A stretch of 64,000 nucleotides of DNA from Xanthostigma xanthostigma (GCA_963575645.1 OY754467.1:36577108-36641107), one strand, 5' to 3'; positions 33,099 through 43,891 are shown, counted from the stretch's first letter. Notes: generated from the letters alone by a model not told the origin. Numbers and translations are program-made.

Positions 33099-35097
33099 TA
33101 TATAATATATAATAATGATACAATAATATTCGATAATCTATCACCATATTTTGATTAGATATCCTGATTTAACGACACTCTGTAGCACATACCTACAAAG
33201 ACGAAATGTTTAAAATATAATTTTTGATTAATTAATAGGCAAAATATGTGTATATATTTATTAGCATAATTTATAATAGGTACATTTAAAAGGATTTATT
33301 AACTATAACCTACATTATTTCTCGTTACAAAATCAGCAAAATTCGATAAAATGTATTTTTGATACAAAAACAAAGGAGTCCGGCTTGCACTTGACCGTTT
33401 TCTTCAAGATTTTGCATACTACAAAACCCTCAGTGAGCGAGTCCGACTCGCACTTGACAAGTTTTTATCGATTAATCGCAGCTAATAAAAACAGTTTTAA
33501 AATCCTTTTTTTTCATACCTCGATCGAAAGTACATACTTTCGGAATCAATTGTAAGGCAGAAAGTCTAACATTTACGCATTGGTGGGATTACACGTACTG
33601 ATGCGGAAAGTACATACGTTCGGGCGGCAGTAAAGAAAAAATATAGTTGGTTATTTTTTTTTTGCCAATCTAGTTGACTGGAAATCGTTAAAAACAAATA
33701 ATCATTAATTCTTTCAGGTGGGCTATAGCAATTTTGCTGAAACCCCTATATTAGATTGTACATAGTTGTAAATAATTATTATTGTAAATAAAGATTTTTT
33801 CTTCTTGGTGACAAAGAAAAAATAACCTATCAACTGTTGTTTAGATATCGTTTCCATAGCAACCCTATTACATTTTAGCTAATAGTCGCGAACATTTGTT
33901 TGCTTGGAATTAATCTGTGTTTTTATGTAGTTAATAAGTAATTAATTAATGTATTTAACTAGCGTACTTTTGACCGAGGTATGACTAAAAATAGTACCTA
34001 TACACCACACTGGTCGAAAGTAGCTAAAACTTAAAAATTAAAAACTGATTTTTTTTCTATCGATCTGAATTACCAATTTATAGTGCAATATTTTTATTTG
34101 TATTAAATATGGCAGATAGTACTTACCGGGAGTAATTGTAATAGCTATAGCTCACGCTCGAAATCATTTTGAACTGTGTTAAATGATTCTGAACTGAAAG
34201 TCATAATAAAATAATAGGTTCTGGTTTTAGAATCAACATAAACATGTTTCTGATATGAGAAAAGTATCCATTAGATGTTCAGTTCATTGTACAAAACAAT
34301 AATATTAACTAGCCGTGAGAGGTGAGTCGTTTATTGGGATTTTACAAGTGCGACCCTTGATATTCTTGCACTGCGCGTTACGATGCCCGAGGCGAGCTTG
34401 TGGTGTAGTATACTATTTGCGATCAGAGCTTTAAGAAGTGATTGTGCGTACACCCTGTATATCACAGAGCGCTTATCAAGCCGTAATGTTTTAATGGAAT
34501 GAGAACTAATCACTGTATTTATGTTACAATTGAATGTTACGGTGTCTTCACTCCAATTGCATTACTGTTACATTATTACTTTAACAGATGGCTAAATTCA
34601 ATGTTATTATATTTCACTTTAATTTATTTCAGCAGATTTCATCTCTCTATAACCGCTTATTAAAGCTTTGCGACGTTGTAATTTCTTTTTCTTATTATAC
34701 AGTATTTTCCTTACGTTTCACAAAACTCAATGAGAATAATAAATCTCAATGGATAAAGGTTTCATTTAGACAAAAACGGGACGAAATAAAATTATTTTTT
34801 GGAATTATCTTAATTTCTTGAATACACATTTTTTTTTATCTTTGTTATTTTATTTTCATTATTTAGTGAATAATTTCATTTTAAAACGGGAAAATAAAAA
34901 CCGGTGTTATGTATATTTTATATACAAACGAATGTAATATTAGAAATGATTAATATTTTAAATATTATTTATTATAAATATTTTGCGTTGAATATTTCAT
35001 ATTATTAGACAATGTTCTAACTGAAATGTAAGTTTGTTACATAAGCATTATTTTGTTGAATAACGTTGTACTTTTTGGTGATATAATATATTAAATC
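33099..35097. other. AT-rich DNA with a palindromic MITE copy
   Basis: 33510-33660 has inverted CGAAAGTACATACTTTCGG-like ends (family of 29655). TTGTAAATAAAG at 33784 followed by T-rich sequence resembles a retroelement 3' end. 34340-34470 resembles 29380-29470 in inverse orientation. No gene recognised. Confidence 0.4.
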
Positions 35098-35326
35098 TAA
35101 TAGTACTAACAGACGCTCGAACTTGGTTCGAAGCGGACAGCGGATCTGGTCCGCTCCGTACCAAATCTGTTCGTCTGTAGAGTAGTCTGCGTGTCCGCCC
35201 GGTTCGATGGGATGCACGTCGTACTTGGTCCGGTCCGGTACAATATCCGAGCGTGTGTATAGCAGTCCGACGGACTTGATACATATAAAAGTATAACGAC
35301 GTCATTGTAATTCAAAACGTTGTGCA

Positions 35327-35702
35327 CAATGCCGGATTTAGAGGTCTGGAGGCCTCGGGGCAACAAAGGAGTGGAGGCCCCCTGGCCCCAAATTATTTTC
35401 CAAATAAAATGGACAATTTTTTTCAGTCGATTTTTCCAATAAATAATTTATTGTGAAACCAAGTATAGATTCTTTTATTATTTAACAAACATATAAATAT
35501 AATCAGAAACAAGAATTATCTAAAAATTAAATTTTAGCATTAACGAACAGAACTTTCCGAACTGAAATCCAGTTCCCGAAATAAATCACTTTCAATGCTC
35601 AGGAAATTTGATTTTTTTTCCAAAGTCTCTATTGTGGGGGTCCCTCTTTTGTGGTGGCCCCGGGGCTGTAGCCCCGGTTGCCCTCCCCTAAATACGGCCC
35701 TG
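35327..35702. mobile_element. hAT MITE with perfect 8 bp TSD
   Basis: It starts CAATGCCGGATTTAG and ends CTAAATACGGCCCTG. Perfect GTTGTGCA duplications at 35319-35326 and 35703-35710. Related to 24982 by its ends and GGCCCC-rich interior. Confidence 0.8.
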
Positions 35703-35710
35703 GTTGTGCA

Positions 35711-36031
35711 ACATGACAGAAATTTTGACAGAACACGAAGTTCTTGGTGGAGTATTGGTATTATAAAAAGATTTCTCATGTTTGTGGGATCTATCAGATA
35801 AGTTATATTGTAACAGAGAAGCGCGTAACAACGCTCTAGAAATTCTTCGGGAGTGTTATTCAAAATATGATCTTCGCTATCAAGCGATTTTATTAACTTC
35901 ATATGACTAAATTCATCGCGATCTTTCAAATAGAATTTTGCCCACTTCTTTCTTTTCTTCCTTGTTGTTTGTGGCGGCATTAACGTTGCCGCTAGAACAA
36001 TCGCAATTTTCGCGCGCTTAATCATAGGCAT
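35711..36031 (-). pseudogene. PIF/Harbinger transposase N-terminal fragment
   Basis: The open stretch reads RKKRKKWAKFYLKDRDEF, then a conserved-looking TPEEFLERCYAL, then ITYLIDPTNMR. In position and pattern this resembles the region before the DDE domain in PIF/Harbinger transposases (basic W motif, a (T/S)PE-FDEL-like helix, then ..DTNMR). The frame then runs into the hAT MITE at 35702, so the catalytic domain is missing. The start at 36031 is the first ATG. Moderate confidence because similarity is by eye. Confidence 0.5.
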
Positions 36032-36152
36032 GATTACGTAACTGTGTACACAAGGATACTGACAGATCCGGTCGTCTGTTGCAAGCAGCGGACTTGATCC
36101 GCCGTACCATGTCCGTTGTCGGACCGGACCAAGTTCGAGCGTCTGTTAGTAC

Positions 36153-36365
36153 TGTAGCAAGCTTTGTTACATTAACTCTCTCTCTCTTTTTTGTAATTTG
36201 TCAAAATTAGTTTTCCTTAGCTACGCTGGAAAATTGAAGGTTGTTATTATTTGGAAAAAATTTAATTGATTACTAACGACTCTTGAGAAAACATCAATTA
36301 CGAATCTTTAAAGTTCAAGCTTGTGTTTTATTGATTTCTAGTAAGAACTTTATTTAGTTCTTACA
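36153..36365 (+). repeat. 5' LTR of gag-only Gypsy-type element
   Basis: 213 bp, TGTAGCAAGC...TTCTTACA, apparently identical to 37187-37399. It contains a (CT)n tract near its start. Flanking GTAC at 36149-36152 matches GTAC at 37400-37403, a 4 bp target duplication. Confidence 0.88.
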
Positions 36366-36366
36366 A

Positions 36367-36383
36367 TTGGTGACCCCTGACAG
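36367..36383 (+). promoter_or_regulatory. Primer-binding site of LTR element
   Basis: TTGGTGACCCCTGACAG lies one base after the 5' LTR and begins with TGG, the complement of a tRNA CCA end. The priming tRNA was not determined. Confidence 0.65.
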
Positions 36384-36430
36384 CTGATTGAACACGATTT
36401 TTGAGATAAGTAATTTTTTTTATCACTAAT

Positions 36431-37174
36431 ATGTCAAACAAAAATATACAAATTGAACTTCCAGAATTCAGTGTTACTGATCCTGAAATTTATTTTTTAC
36501 AAGTTGAGAGACTTTTTTCTCTCAATAATATTAGGAGTTCTATAAAAAAATATGACCTTTTAGTGTCTTCTTTACCAATTTCAATTGCTTCTCTCGTAAG
36601 TAATCTAATTTTCAATATCCCAGACACCGATCCTTATGAAACTTTAAAAAATGAAATTTTATTTAGATTTGATATTGACCAAATGAGTAATTTAAAAAAA
36701 CTTTTTTCGATAAGCGATTCAAATCATTTTGAAAAACCATCTCACATTCTTAACAAAATTCAAAGGTATTCAAGAAATTTAAACTTAAGTGAAGAAAATC
36801 TTAAATATATTTTTATTAATAAACTTCCTGATAACATTCAAATATCTCTTATTCCAAATTTAAATCAAAGTTTAAATTCACTTACTATTATTGCCGATAA
36901 AATTTTTTTAATTAATCAAAATTCATGCAATTCGGTCAAATCCTCTATTGATGATAACATTTTAAAACCTCTTACAGATTCTATCACTAAAATTACTGAC
37001 CGTCTCAATTCTCTCGAATCATCTTCATCTAATTCTAATTCTAAAAAATTGTTTTCGAATAAAAATACTCATAATATTTCATACAAGAATAAACCCTTTA
37101 TTTGTTTCCTGCGCGTGGGTTTTTGCAGTTGGCTTGGAAAATTTTCTTTCCATATCAATTTTTCCCACGCGTAG
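36431..37174 (+). CDS. Truncated Gypsy-type Gag protein
   Basis: 247 residues. IQIELPEFSVTDPEIYFLQV near the start, then LLVSSLP, YETLKNEIL and FINKLPDNIQISL, follow the capsid pattern of insect Ty3/Gypsy Gag proteins. It ends ...NKPFICF and then an unrelated tail RVGFCSWLGKFSFH. In relatives ICF(Y/W)H marks the region after capsid, so a deletion joined gag here to the 3' non-coding part. No protease, reverse transcriptase or zinc knuckle remains. The frame is open, so capsid-like protein could be made. Confidence 0.8.
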   Translation: MSNKNIQIELPEFSVTDPEIYFLQVERLFSLNNIRSSIKKYDLLVSSLPISIASLVSNLIFNIPDTDPYETLKNEILFRFDIDQMSNLKKLFSISDSNHFEKPSHILNKIQRYSRNLNLSEENLKYIFINKLPDNIQISLIPNLNQSLNSLTIIADKIFLINQNSCNSVKSSIDDNILKPLTDSITKITDRLNSLESSSSNSNSKKLFSNKNTHNISYKNKPFICFLRVGFCSWLGKFSFHINFSHA

Positions 37175-37186
37175 GGGGGGTGTTAA
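37172..37186 (+). promoter_or_regulatory. Polypurine tract of LTR element
   Basis: TAGGGGGGGTGTTAA directly precedes the 3' LTR, the expected plus-strand primer site. It also contains the gag stop codon. Confidence 0.6.
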
Positions 37187-37399
37187 TGTAGCAAGCTTTG
37201 TTACATTAACTCTCTCTCTCTTTTTTGTAATTTGTCAAAATTAGTTTTCCTTAGCTACGCTGGAAAATTGAAGGTTGTTATTATTTGGAAAAAATTTAAT
37301 TGATTACTAACGACTCTTGAGAAAACATCAATTACGAATCTTTAAAGTTCAAGCTTGTGTTTTATTGATTTCTAGTAAGAACTTTATTTAGTTCTTACA
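37187..37399 (+). repeat. 3' LTR of gag-only Gypsy-type element
   Basis: 213 bp, apparently identical to 36153-36365. Followed by GTAC target duplication. Confidence 0.88.
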
Positions 37400-37454
37400 G
37401 TACTATTACATTGACAGTTTTTGTGTTTTAGTACTGAGTGCGCTGTGGACATAT

Positions 37455-37537
37455 AGTCAAGGATCAGGCATTAGAAATATATACCCTCATCTGTTATTTG
37501 ATAATGACAAAGATTATATGTTAGATAATAATATATA
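37455..37537 (+). repeat. Fragment of foldback family at 44320
   Basis: ATTAGAAATATATACCCTCATC and the TTAGATAATA segment match the inverted arms at 44320-44400 and 45260-45345. It is interrupted by the element starting at 37538. Confidence 0.6.
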
Positions 37538-37969
37538 TGTTATGGTCAATGTCCGGAATACGGGCAATGTCGACATTGACCGGTCAATGTGGACAATGCC
37601 CGATCCACATCGAGCAATGTCCGAAATCGGACAAGGTTCAAAAAATAGATTTTTTATAAACATTAAACGCTGACATTTGATTGTATCTTTATCATGATAA
37701 GTTATCATTAACGCTTTATGGTTTTTTTATCACTGATATCAACTATTGAAGAATATATTTTTCAGCTTACAAATAGTGTCTTGAATAACTCAAATTTGAA
37801 CAAAATATTTTTTAATCACTTGAATGAAACACAATTGAAACTCACTTACGAGAATTCTAAAAAGAATGACAGCGCTAATACTTAAAAACGTCTTATAAAG
37901 CCGAATTTTGTAATAAATGGAAGGTTTTTGTATTTGAGTAATACGAAGATTACGAGTAGATCAGCTTAA

Positions 37970-38501
37970 GGTAGTACGAGCACCAAGGCAACTTTAAACA
38001 AAAGGCTTGATTTTTTTTTATATTTCGGTAGATGGATGATATGTTTTCATCAATTTCTCCAAAACTAGTCGGTGGAAATTAAAAAAAAACTCTTTAAATT
38101 AAAGTTAAAACCTTAATAAATTATTGAAAACTAAAAAAACCCGTTGTGCCCGACTAATTAAAAAGATATTTAATCTTTTTAATTAAATATCTTTTTAATT
38201 AGTCGGGCACAACGGTTTTTTTTTTTTTGTTTTCAATAATTTATTAAGGTTTTAACTTTAATTTAAATAGTTTTTTTTTAATTTCCACCGACTAGTTTTG
38301 GAGAAATCAATGAAAATATATCATCCATCTACCGTTTTACCATAAAGCCAATGTTAAATATGCCTACTTTTGAAGTTATTTATTTATTTAAATAATCGGG
38401 CAACTCCCCCTAAAATTTTCAGAATTGGTTTAGACTTAGTCCAACTTCATATAAAAAAAATCAAGCCTTTTATTTAAAATTGCCTTGGTGCTCGTACTAC
38501 C
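37970..38501. mobile_element. TTAA-flanked palindromic MITE
   Basis: The ends GGTAGTACGAGCACCAAGG and its complement are perfect, flanked by TTAA (37966-37969 and 38502-38505). The centre is a long perfect inverted repeat (GCCCGACTAATTAAAAAG). TTAA targets are used by piggyBac and Kolobok transposases. Which one moved this element cannot be told. Confidence 0.8.
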
Positions 38502-38607
38502 TTAATAGAGCAATAAACATATTTTCTTTTATTAAAATAAATAAAATGTGTGAAAATAATTAATTGTCCGTAGTTTTGATTTTTATTGCTACAATAAATG
38601 TGTTCTA

Positions 38608-39229
38608 AAAAGCGGTCGGCAACCTTTTGGCAAGCAAGGGCCACATAGTGGCAAATTGAAATAAAGGCGCCGCACTTGTTCATAATTTTAATAATAGGTA
38701 TTTGTGATATTAAAAATTCGAAAACATTTCATTTTAATTGTATTAAAAATTTAACTGAGACTTTCAAAATAGAACTGTTCTTTTACAAAAATTAGTGTGA
38801 CGTTTGAGATTGTATTTGAGTGGCTATTTGTTGTGTGTTAGCTTCCAGGTTTGTAGTTTAAATTCGTAGAATAGCTCTCAAATGCTCATCTGTGAGACGA
38901 GAAGCATATTTATTTTTTCTGTAATTAAGAATCGAAAAGGTTTGTTCGCATCAGTAATTAGTACCAAAAATTGTAATTATTTGAAGAGAAAATCTTTTCA
39001 ATTCGTCAAAATTAGATGGCAAACAGACAATAATTTAACAAGATCTTTTAGAGTTCTTGAGAGTATCATTAGATTGGAGACCAATCACGTTCATTTGTAA
39101 ATGACTAAGTACATCCTCATTATCATAAGAAAAAGGATTTGTGAATTAATTAATGTAATTAGTTATTTATGTAGGTAGGTATATGAGACTTTTATTTATA
39201 AAACAGTCACGGGCCGCGGGTTGCCGACC
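38608..39229. mobile_element. hAT-type MITE
   Basis: The left end GCGGTCGGCAACCTTTTGG and the right end CGGGTTGCCGACCCCTG are inverted repeats of the hAT kind. Flanking 8-mers do not match well, so the exact boundaries are uncertain. Interior frames lack transposase motifs. Confidence 0.6.
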
Positions 39230-40028
39230 CCTGTATTAAGATATTATGTTGTTTATTGCTTATATCATAAAATAATAAATAAATTAATTATATCTGTTTT
39301 CAATCATCAATAATTATAATAGAAAGCTGAAAAATATATTCTTCAATAGTTGATATCAGTGATAAAAATTCCATAAAGCGTTAATGATAACATCATGATA
39401 AAGATACAATCAAATGTCAGCGTTTCATGTTTATAAAAATTCTATTTTTTTAACCTTTTCCGATTTCGGACATTGCCCGATGTGGCTCGGGGATTGTCAA
39501 AATTGACCGGTCAATGTTGACATTGCCCGGATTCCGGACATTGACCGTAACATATACATTGATTTTGTACATTAATTGGTATCAAAATTTATATTTGTTT
39601 AAAATAGCTTATGGCTAACAATAATCATTACGATTAAATTACTTTACAGCATATTTTTTTCACTGAATTAGTGAAAGCATAATATTAAACGATTATTATT
39701 ATCGTCATAATAGTTTTAGAAGGCTTATTTATAAGAAAAATTTAAATGTCATAGTCCTGACTTGAACCCGAAACAACCAAGTTCGCGTTGGCTGAGTTAC
39801 ACTACTCTACAGTGCCCACGACAGTTGATTTTTGATCTCTTATATATAGCACAATGCACCGCAGAATCGACTACCTGCGAGAGCTAATATTTTAATAACA
39901 ACACTACAAGAATGTTGACTTTCTCCATTTAGCTGGACTTGCTTAAAATATTAGCTCTCGCAGGTAGTTGATTCTGCGGCGCATTGTGCTATATATAAGA
40001 GAAATCAAAAATTAACTGTCGTGGGCAC

Positions 40029-42952
40029 TAGGGTAGACCTTAAATACATAGCGAAAAATTTTTTACCATTTTTTTTCAGGACGCCCCTGAAATTTGTAAA
40101 TTTGGTTAGAAAATGCTCTACAAAAAATCTCAAGAAAAAAAATTAACGCGAAGACGTGGCACAGGCACGCAAAAAATTAGAATGCACGAAAATGTATATT
40201 GCACAGAAATATTGATATTAATAATAAATAAATGTATAATAATTATAATTATTATACATTTATTTTCTATTAAAATTACATATCTACAGTGGTTTGGATA
40301 ATGTACTTTTTTTATGTCTGGGAATAGCCGTCGATAGTCCGCAACAATTTGAAGGATAAATTGCTTCTCCTCCTCGTCTCTTGTCAGAACTTGATTAAAA
40401 TCCTGCATAAGTTTAACTTCCCGTTCTGCTACATCATTAACAACCTTGAGTCCTTTTACAATTTCTGCGCCTCTCTTAAAACTCTCATCATTCTCCCACA
40501 TAGTAGGGTCGTTTTCAAGAAAATCCGTTGGCAAAGAAAATCTATCAAAAAGTTTCATAGATCCTTTAAAAATGAAATGTTCGATCCCCTTATTTATGTA
40601 TTCGCCAACATCTTTCGGTAGCATTGCATATTTCTTCGCAGGTTTTTCGAATGTCTCATTGTATTTAAGAGCCTGTAGCATACGCCTTTTTTTGTCTACT
40701 GATATTTTACTGTTAAAGAACGACATTGCAGCTGTTTCTGGTACTAAATACCACAGATGGTTACAGAACCTTTTTAGTGCTATACGGCTTGTATTTTCAT
40801 CAATTTTGGCATAAGCATGAAGATTTTGTAAAAATTTTAAATCTTGACAAGGTGCTTCTGCAGCGTTAGGGGCCAAAGTCCAGTTTTGAACATATAGTTG
40901 GGCTAAAAAAATGCAAATGTCTCGTATTCCAGTTTCCTCATCCCCTAAACTGAACTCCTCACGAAACAGAAACATTTTTAAACAATAAATTCCTTTCGCC
41001 ATCCACCTGGCGTGATGGAAAGCCCCTGGAACTCTGAAAAACATCCCTCTAGGAGGGGTCCGACCGAGAAAGCAAACTAGCAATTCGAGGAATTCTCTAT
41101 AATCTTCTCTAGGCTGTTGATCTTCCTGCAAACTCTGTAATGCAAATTGAAGCGTTGATGTTGTATCATTTAGTGCTTGTTTCACAAAAGGATCTTCAAC
41201 TCCAGGTTTGAAATTTGACTTGTTTATCCTAACCCAAGCTTTTTGAAATTTGTTGAATGTTGGAATATTCGGCCCCGATGATTTTGAAATTTTTTCTTCG
41301 AATACACCCCGCAAAACAAGTTCATAAATATGATGTCTACAAGGTAAGTAAAGAATGTCTCTTCCAAGTTTTTGTTCCAAAATAACAGACGCGCCTTGCA
41401 GACGACCCATATTGGATGCAGTGGTGTCCCAGCAAAGTGTTTGCACTTTTTCGGTTAGTTCCCACTCTTCAAGCAATTGATAAACAGCAGAAGCCTGTTC
41501 ATTCCCAGTACCGGAAGAAATTGCAGGAATTCCAAGAAGTTGCTCATTTCCTTTACCTGTTATTATTACCGGCAACCTGTCTACGTACTCTTTGCCCGTT
41601 AATGCGGGCAACATTTTTCCATCCCAATGAATAGTAATAGCTTCGAAATCAGATACATTAAAATCAGAACGTAGTTTTTTAGCACGTTCTGCTCGTATTC
41701 GTTTCAGGCACCGTCGAAGAGAGGTTCTATTAATAATTAAATTGTCCAGATCGTGCTGAAGAGCTTCTGCAGTTGCTATTATAATTCTAACTGCATCACG
41801 ATCACTTACTTTGCACTTGTCTAAAGTAGCTACAAGTTTTGGGGTGACTACCTCTTTCTTAGCTCTCTTTTTAGGTGTGACACGTGTGCTAGGTTCAGGT
41901 TCGTCTGCAGCGACTCAAATAATGTTTCTGTTTCCAAGCTGATTTTCTCTATTTCTTCCTCTTTTTGCTCATCGTCGCTTGAAGATTCTAGTTGAAATCT
42001 TTCTTGTAGTTCTTGCTGGGTTTGGTGCTTGGTACGTTGGAATTCTTCTTGTTCCTTACGAAGTGCTCTTCGTTGTTCCTTCTGAAGTAATGCACGATCG
42101 CCACCAACCATTGATCCAGGTCGGCCTTTTTTTCGCTGGTTTAAAAGAAACTGTTTGTCTTCTTCAATGCTTATCATCTCCAATGCATCTCCATGTGCGA
42201 TGTCAAATAAGTCATCTAATTTATTTATGAAATCTTGCTCTTTCTTCTCCTGAAGTTCAATTCGACGTTTACAAGTTTTTTGTGGAGTTTTCCATTCTTG
42301 ATAAAGTAATTCTAATTTTTCAATGCTGCGCTGAAATTTTCTTGTTGGTTTTCGAGCCTTTTCCCACAGAACTTCTACTTCCTTCACTACCAAATGTGCA
42401 CTACAGCGTAAATTTAATTTAACTTTTCGAAGGCGCAGAACTTGTCCATTTGAAGGTGACCTATTATTTGACTTTCGTCATTATCAAGAAGAAACAGCTT
42501 CTCTTTTAGTCTTGTTTCCATCCTACTGCAGAATTATACCTGTCACTATTCTATTTCACGCTCTAAACGAAGGTTGAAAACAATAATAACTCCTATTAAA
42601 AACAAGTCTTAACACAATGAGCTCTAATCTCAGACTAGCAGCAACTGGCATAAATTTGTATCTACCTGTAGATATCCCCAACTCAAAATTTTATGGCTCA
42701 CACCATAGAGCTTAAAAAGGCATATGTTCTCTATGGTCTCTATGGTTTCATTCACTTAATTTACCTACCCCAATTGTTTAATTCACTAAGCTAAAAATTA
42801 TAGAAATCCAAAACTTTCTAACTGTTTGTGCCACGTGATCCCGAAAAAATACAAATTTGAAATTTTGCAGAAATCAGTTTCTCACCAAAAGGAACGAATT
42901 TAGGGGGCGTCGTCAGAAAAAAAAAACACATTGATAAATAAGGTCCACCCTA
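40029..42952. mobile_element. hAT-like DNA transposon, near-complete (2.9 kb)
   Basis: The ends TAGGGTAGACCTTA and, at the right, TAAGGTCCACCCTA are inverted repeats with one mismatch. They are flanked by GTGGGCAC (40021-40028) and GTGCGCAC (42953-42960), an 8 bp duplication with one change. Eight-base duplications indicate the hAT group. It encodes one transposase-like protein on the minus strand, broken by two frameshifts. Confidence 0.8.
40130..42521 (-). pseudogene. hAT-like transposase (CRHH type), frameshifted
   Basis: Three frames form one ~770-residue protein. It starts at METRLKEKLFLLDNDES (42521), shifts near 42455, continues through KPTRKFQRSIEKLELLYQ and FDIAHGDALEMISIEEDKQF (42393-41920), shifts again near 41905-41925, then reads on to 40130. 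Motifs in the last part are LCWDTTASNMGRLQGA, GRDILYLPCRHHIYEL and KRFCNHLWYLVPETA. They fit a divergent DDE transposase: the DTTASN Asp and the CRHH block take the place of DNASN and C..H in hAT. This family is seen across insects as uncharacterised proteins. The family link is from memory of the motif pattern. The hAT label rests on the 8 bp target duplication. Confidence 0.65.
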
Positions 42953-43365
42953 GTGCGCACTGTAGAGTAATGTAACTCAGCCAACGCGAAATTGGTTGTT
43001 TCGGGATCAAGTCCCGACAAAAGTGACATTTAAATTTTCTTATATTATATAAGCGTTCTAAAAATATTATCACGTATAGCGTTTAATATTATGCTTTCAC
43101 TAATTCAGTGAAAAATGCTGTAATGGAATTTAATCGTAATGATTATTATTAGCCGTAATAATACAGTAAATAAAATCTTTCTCATGGTTTATTAGTTAAA
43201 ATAGCTTGTTAAACTTTAACAAACTATTTTAGTTTTGGGTGATGTTTGAAACATTAAACTCGAAAATATGTAGACACATCCCACAATAAGTTGTTGTCGT
43301 TTTGGCTTTATTACCCACTCGGAAAAATAAGTGTACTTCGAATGTAATATGTACATAAAAAATAG

Positions 43366-43371
43366 TTTATT
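43366..43371 (-). terminator. Poly(A) signal of small gene candidate
   Basis: AATAAA on the minus strand about 70 bases after the stop at 43442. Confidence 0.45.
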
Positions 43372-43441
43372 ATTTACAAAATATATAATATATACATTAT
43401 ACGTAGTCAAAATTACATATTTACAAAGTTATAATACATTT

Positions 43442-43648
43442 CTAAAACACTAGTCGCTTCGGCGGAGCGAAAATGTTCCTCGGCGTTTGCCTCATCAAGC
43501 GTCCTTTCGGTGTCGTGTCCCAGATCTTCATGGTCACCAAAGGTTCTTCCAACAGCTGTTGTGCTCTTATCGTCCGCTTGATCAGCATCTCTGCTGCGGT
43601 GATAACTGCAGCTAAAAAAGAACCAATAATTAGCATGTTAATAAACAT
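43442..43648 (-). CDS. Small membrane-protein candidate (68 aa)
   Basis: Not recognised. Residues 1-20 (MFINMLIIGSFLAAVITAAE) form a hydrophobic segment, a probable signal anchor. The rest is basic, with KIWDTTPKGRLMRQTPRN and a PPKRLVF end. Codon use looks natural with GC-ending codons, unlike the AT-rich surroundings. It has a TATA-like box and a TCAGTG initiator upstream, a ~75 base 5' UTR, and an AATAAA 70 bases after the stop. No transposon ends enclose it. It could be a small host gene, a retrocopy exon, or the gene of an unknown DNA element. The overlapping plus-strand frame (43473-43706) is taken as a shadow. Confidence 0.5.
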   Translation of the reverse strand: MFINMLIIGSFLAAVITAAEMLIKRTIRAQQLLEEPLVTMKIWDTTPKGRLMRQTPRNIFAPPKRLVF

Positions 43649-43718
43649 TGTTGAAAGTTTGTTTTTATCCGGAATTCAGTCGAAGTTGTCCAAACAGTTC
43701 TTGTAGATAGAATGAATT

Positions 43719-43746
43719 CACTGACGAAGATCGAGTTATTTTTATA
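43719..43746 (-). promoter_or_regulatory. TATA-like box and arthropod initiator
   Basis: On the minus strand TATAAAAATAA begins at 43746 and TCAGTG, the arthropod initiator consensus, occupies 43724-43719. The spacing from TATA to initiator A is 24 bp, slightly short of the usual ~30. Confidence 0.45.
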
Positions 43747-43891
43747 CCTGTCCTTGAAACTATCGAACCGTAACAAATACCTACCTATTTAGGTCAATCA
43801 GAAGTCTGAGTTACTGAACCGTGACAAACTGTCTACCTGAATTTTAACAAGTTTTAACAAATTTCAAAACTAATTTAATTTATTATTATCA

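Larger units (their letters stand above)
35098..36152. mobile_element. PIF/Harbinger-like element, disrupted
   Basis: The left end TAATAGTACTAACAGACG and the right end CGTCTGTTAGTAC (continued by TATTA at 37404 beyond the LTR insertion) are inverted repeats, followed by GTTCGAGCG/CCGGACC-rich subterminal repeats. A transposase fragment lies at 35711-36031 and a hAT MITE at 35327-35702. The LTR element at 36153 sits in its right terminus. Confidence 0.65.
36153..37399 (+). mobile_element. Gag-only non-autonomous Ty3/Gypsy element
   Basis: 1,247 bp with two apparently identical 213 bp LTRs, a primer-binding-type TGGTGACCCCTGAC just after the 5' LTR, one gag frame, and a purine-rich GGGGGGGTGTTAA just before the 3' LTR. 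All of pol is missing. Identity of the LTRs and the intact GTAC duplication mean very recent insertion, using enzymes from a related element. It is inserted in the terminus of the Harbinger-like element. Confidence 0.85.
37538..39556. mobile_element. TIR/foldback element (GGTCAATGTCCGGA ends), with nested MITEs
   Basis: The outer ~230 bp at each end are inverted copies (TATGTTATGGTCAATGTCCG against CGGACATTGACCGTAACATA, then AAAGCGTTAATGATAAC and AATATATTCTTCAATAGTTG). TA-rich flanks fit a short TA-type duplication. Two further elements are nested at 37970-38501 and about 38608-39229. No transposase. Confidence 0.75.
39610..43170. mobile_element. Large foldback element with tRNA-like arms, split by a hAT element
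   Basis: The left arm 39610-39830 and right arm 42961-43170 are inverted copies (CATTACGATTAAATT, TTCACTGAATTAGTGAAAGC, GCGTTGGCTGAGTTAC). An inner palindrome (39815-40020) repeats CGACAGTTGATTTTTGATC and GGTAGT(C/T)GATTC. The arms carry a tRNA-like TGTAACTCAGCC and GGGTTCAAGTC pair. The hAT-like element 40029-42952 is inserted at GTGGGCAC. A fragment recurs at 59765-59840. Confidence 0.7.

Noticed and set aside
35048-35366. Overlapping 66-86 codon frames on the minus strand
   Set aside because: They arise in the GC-rich subterminal repeats of the Harbinger-like element in three frames at once and match nothing known.
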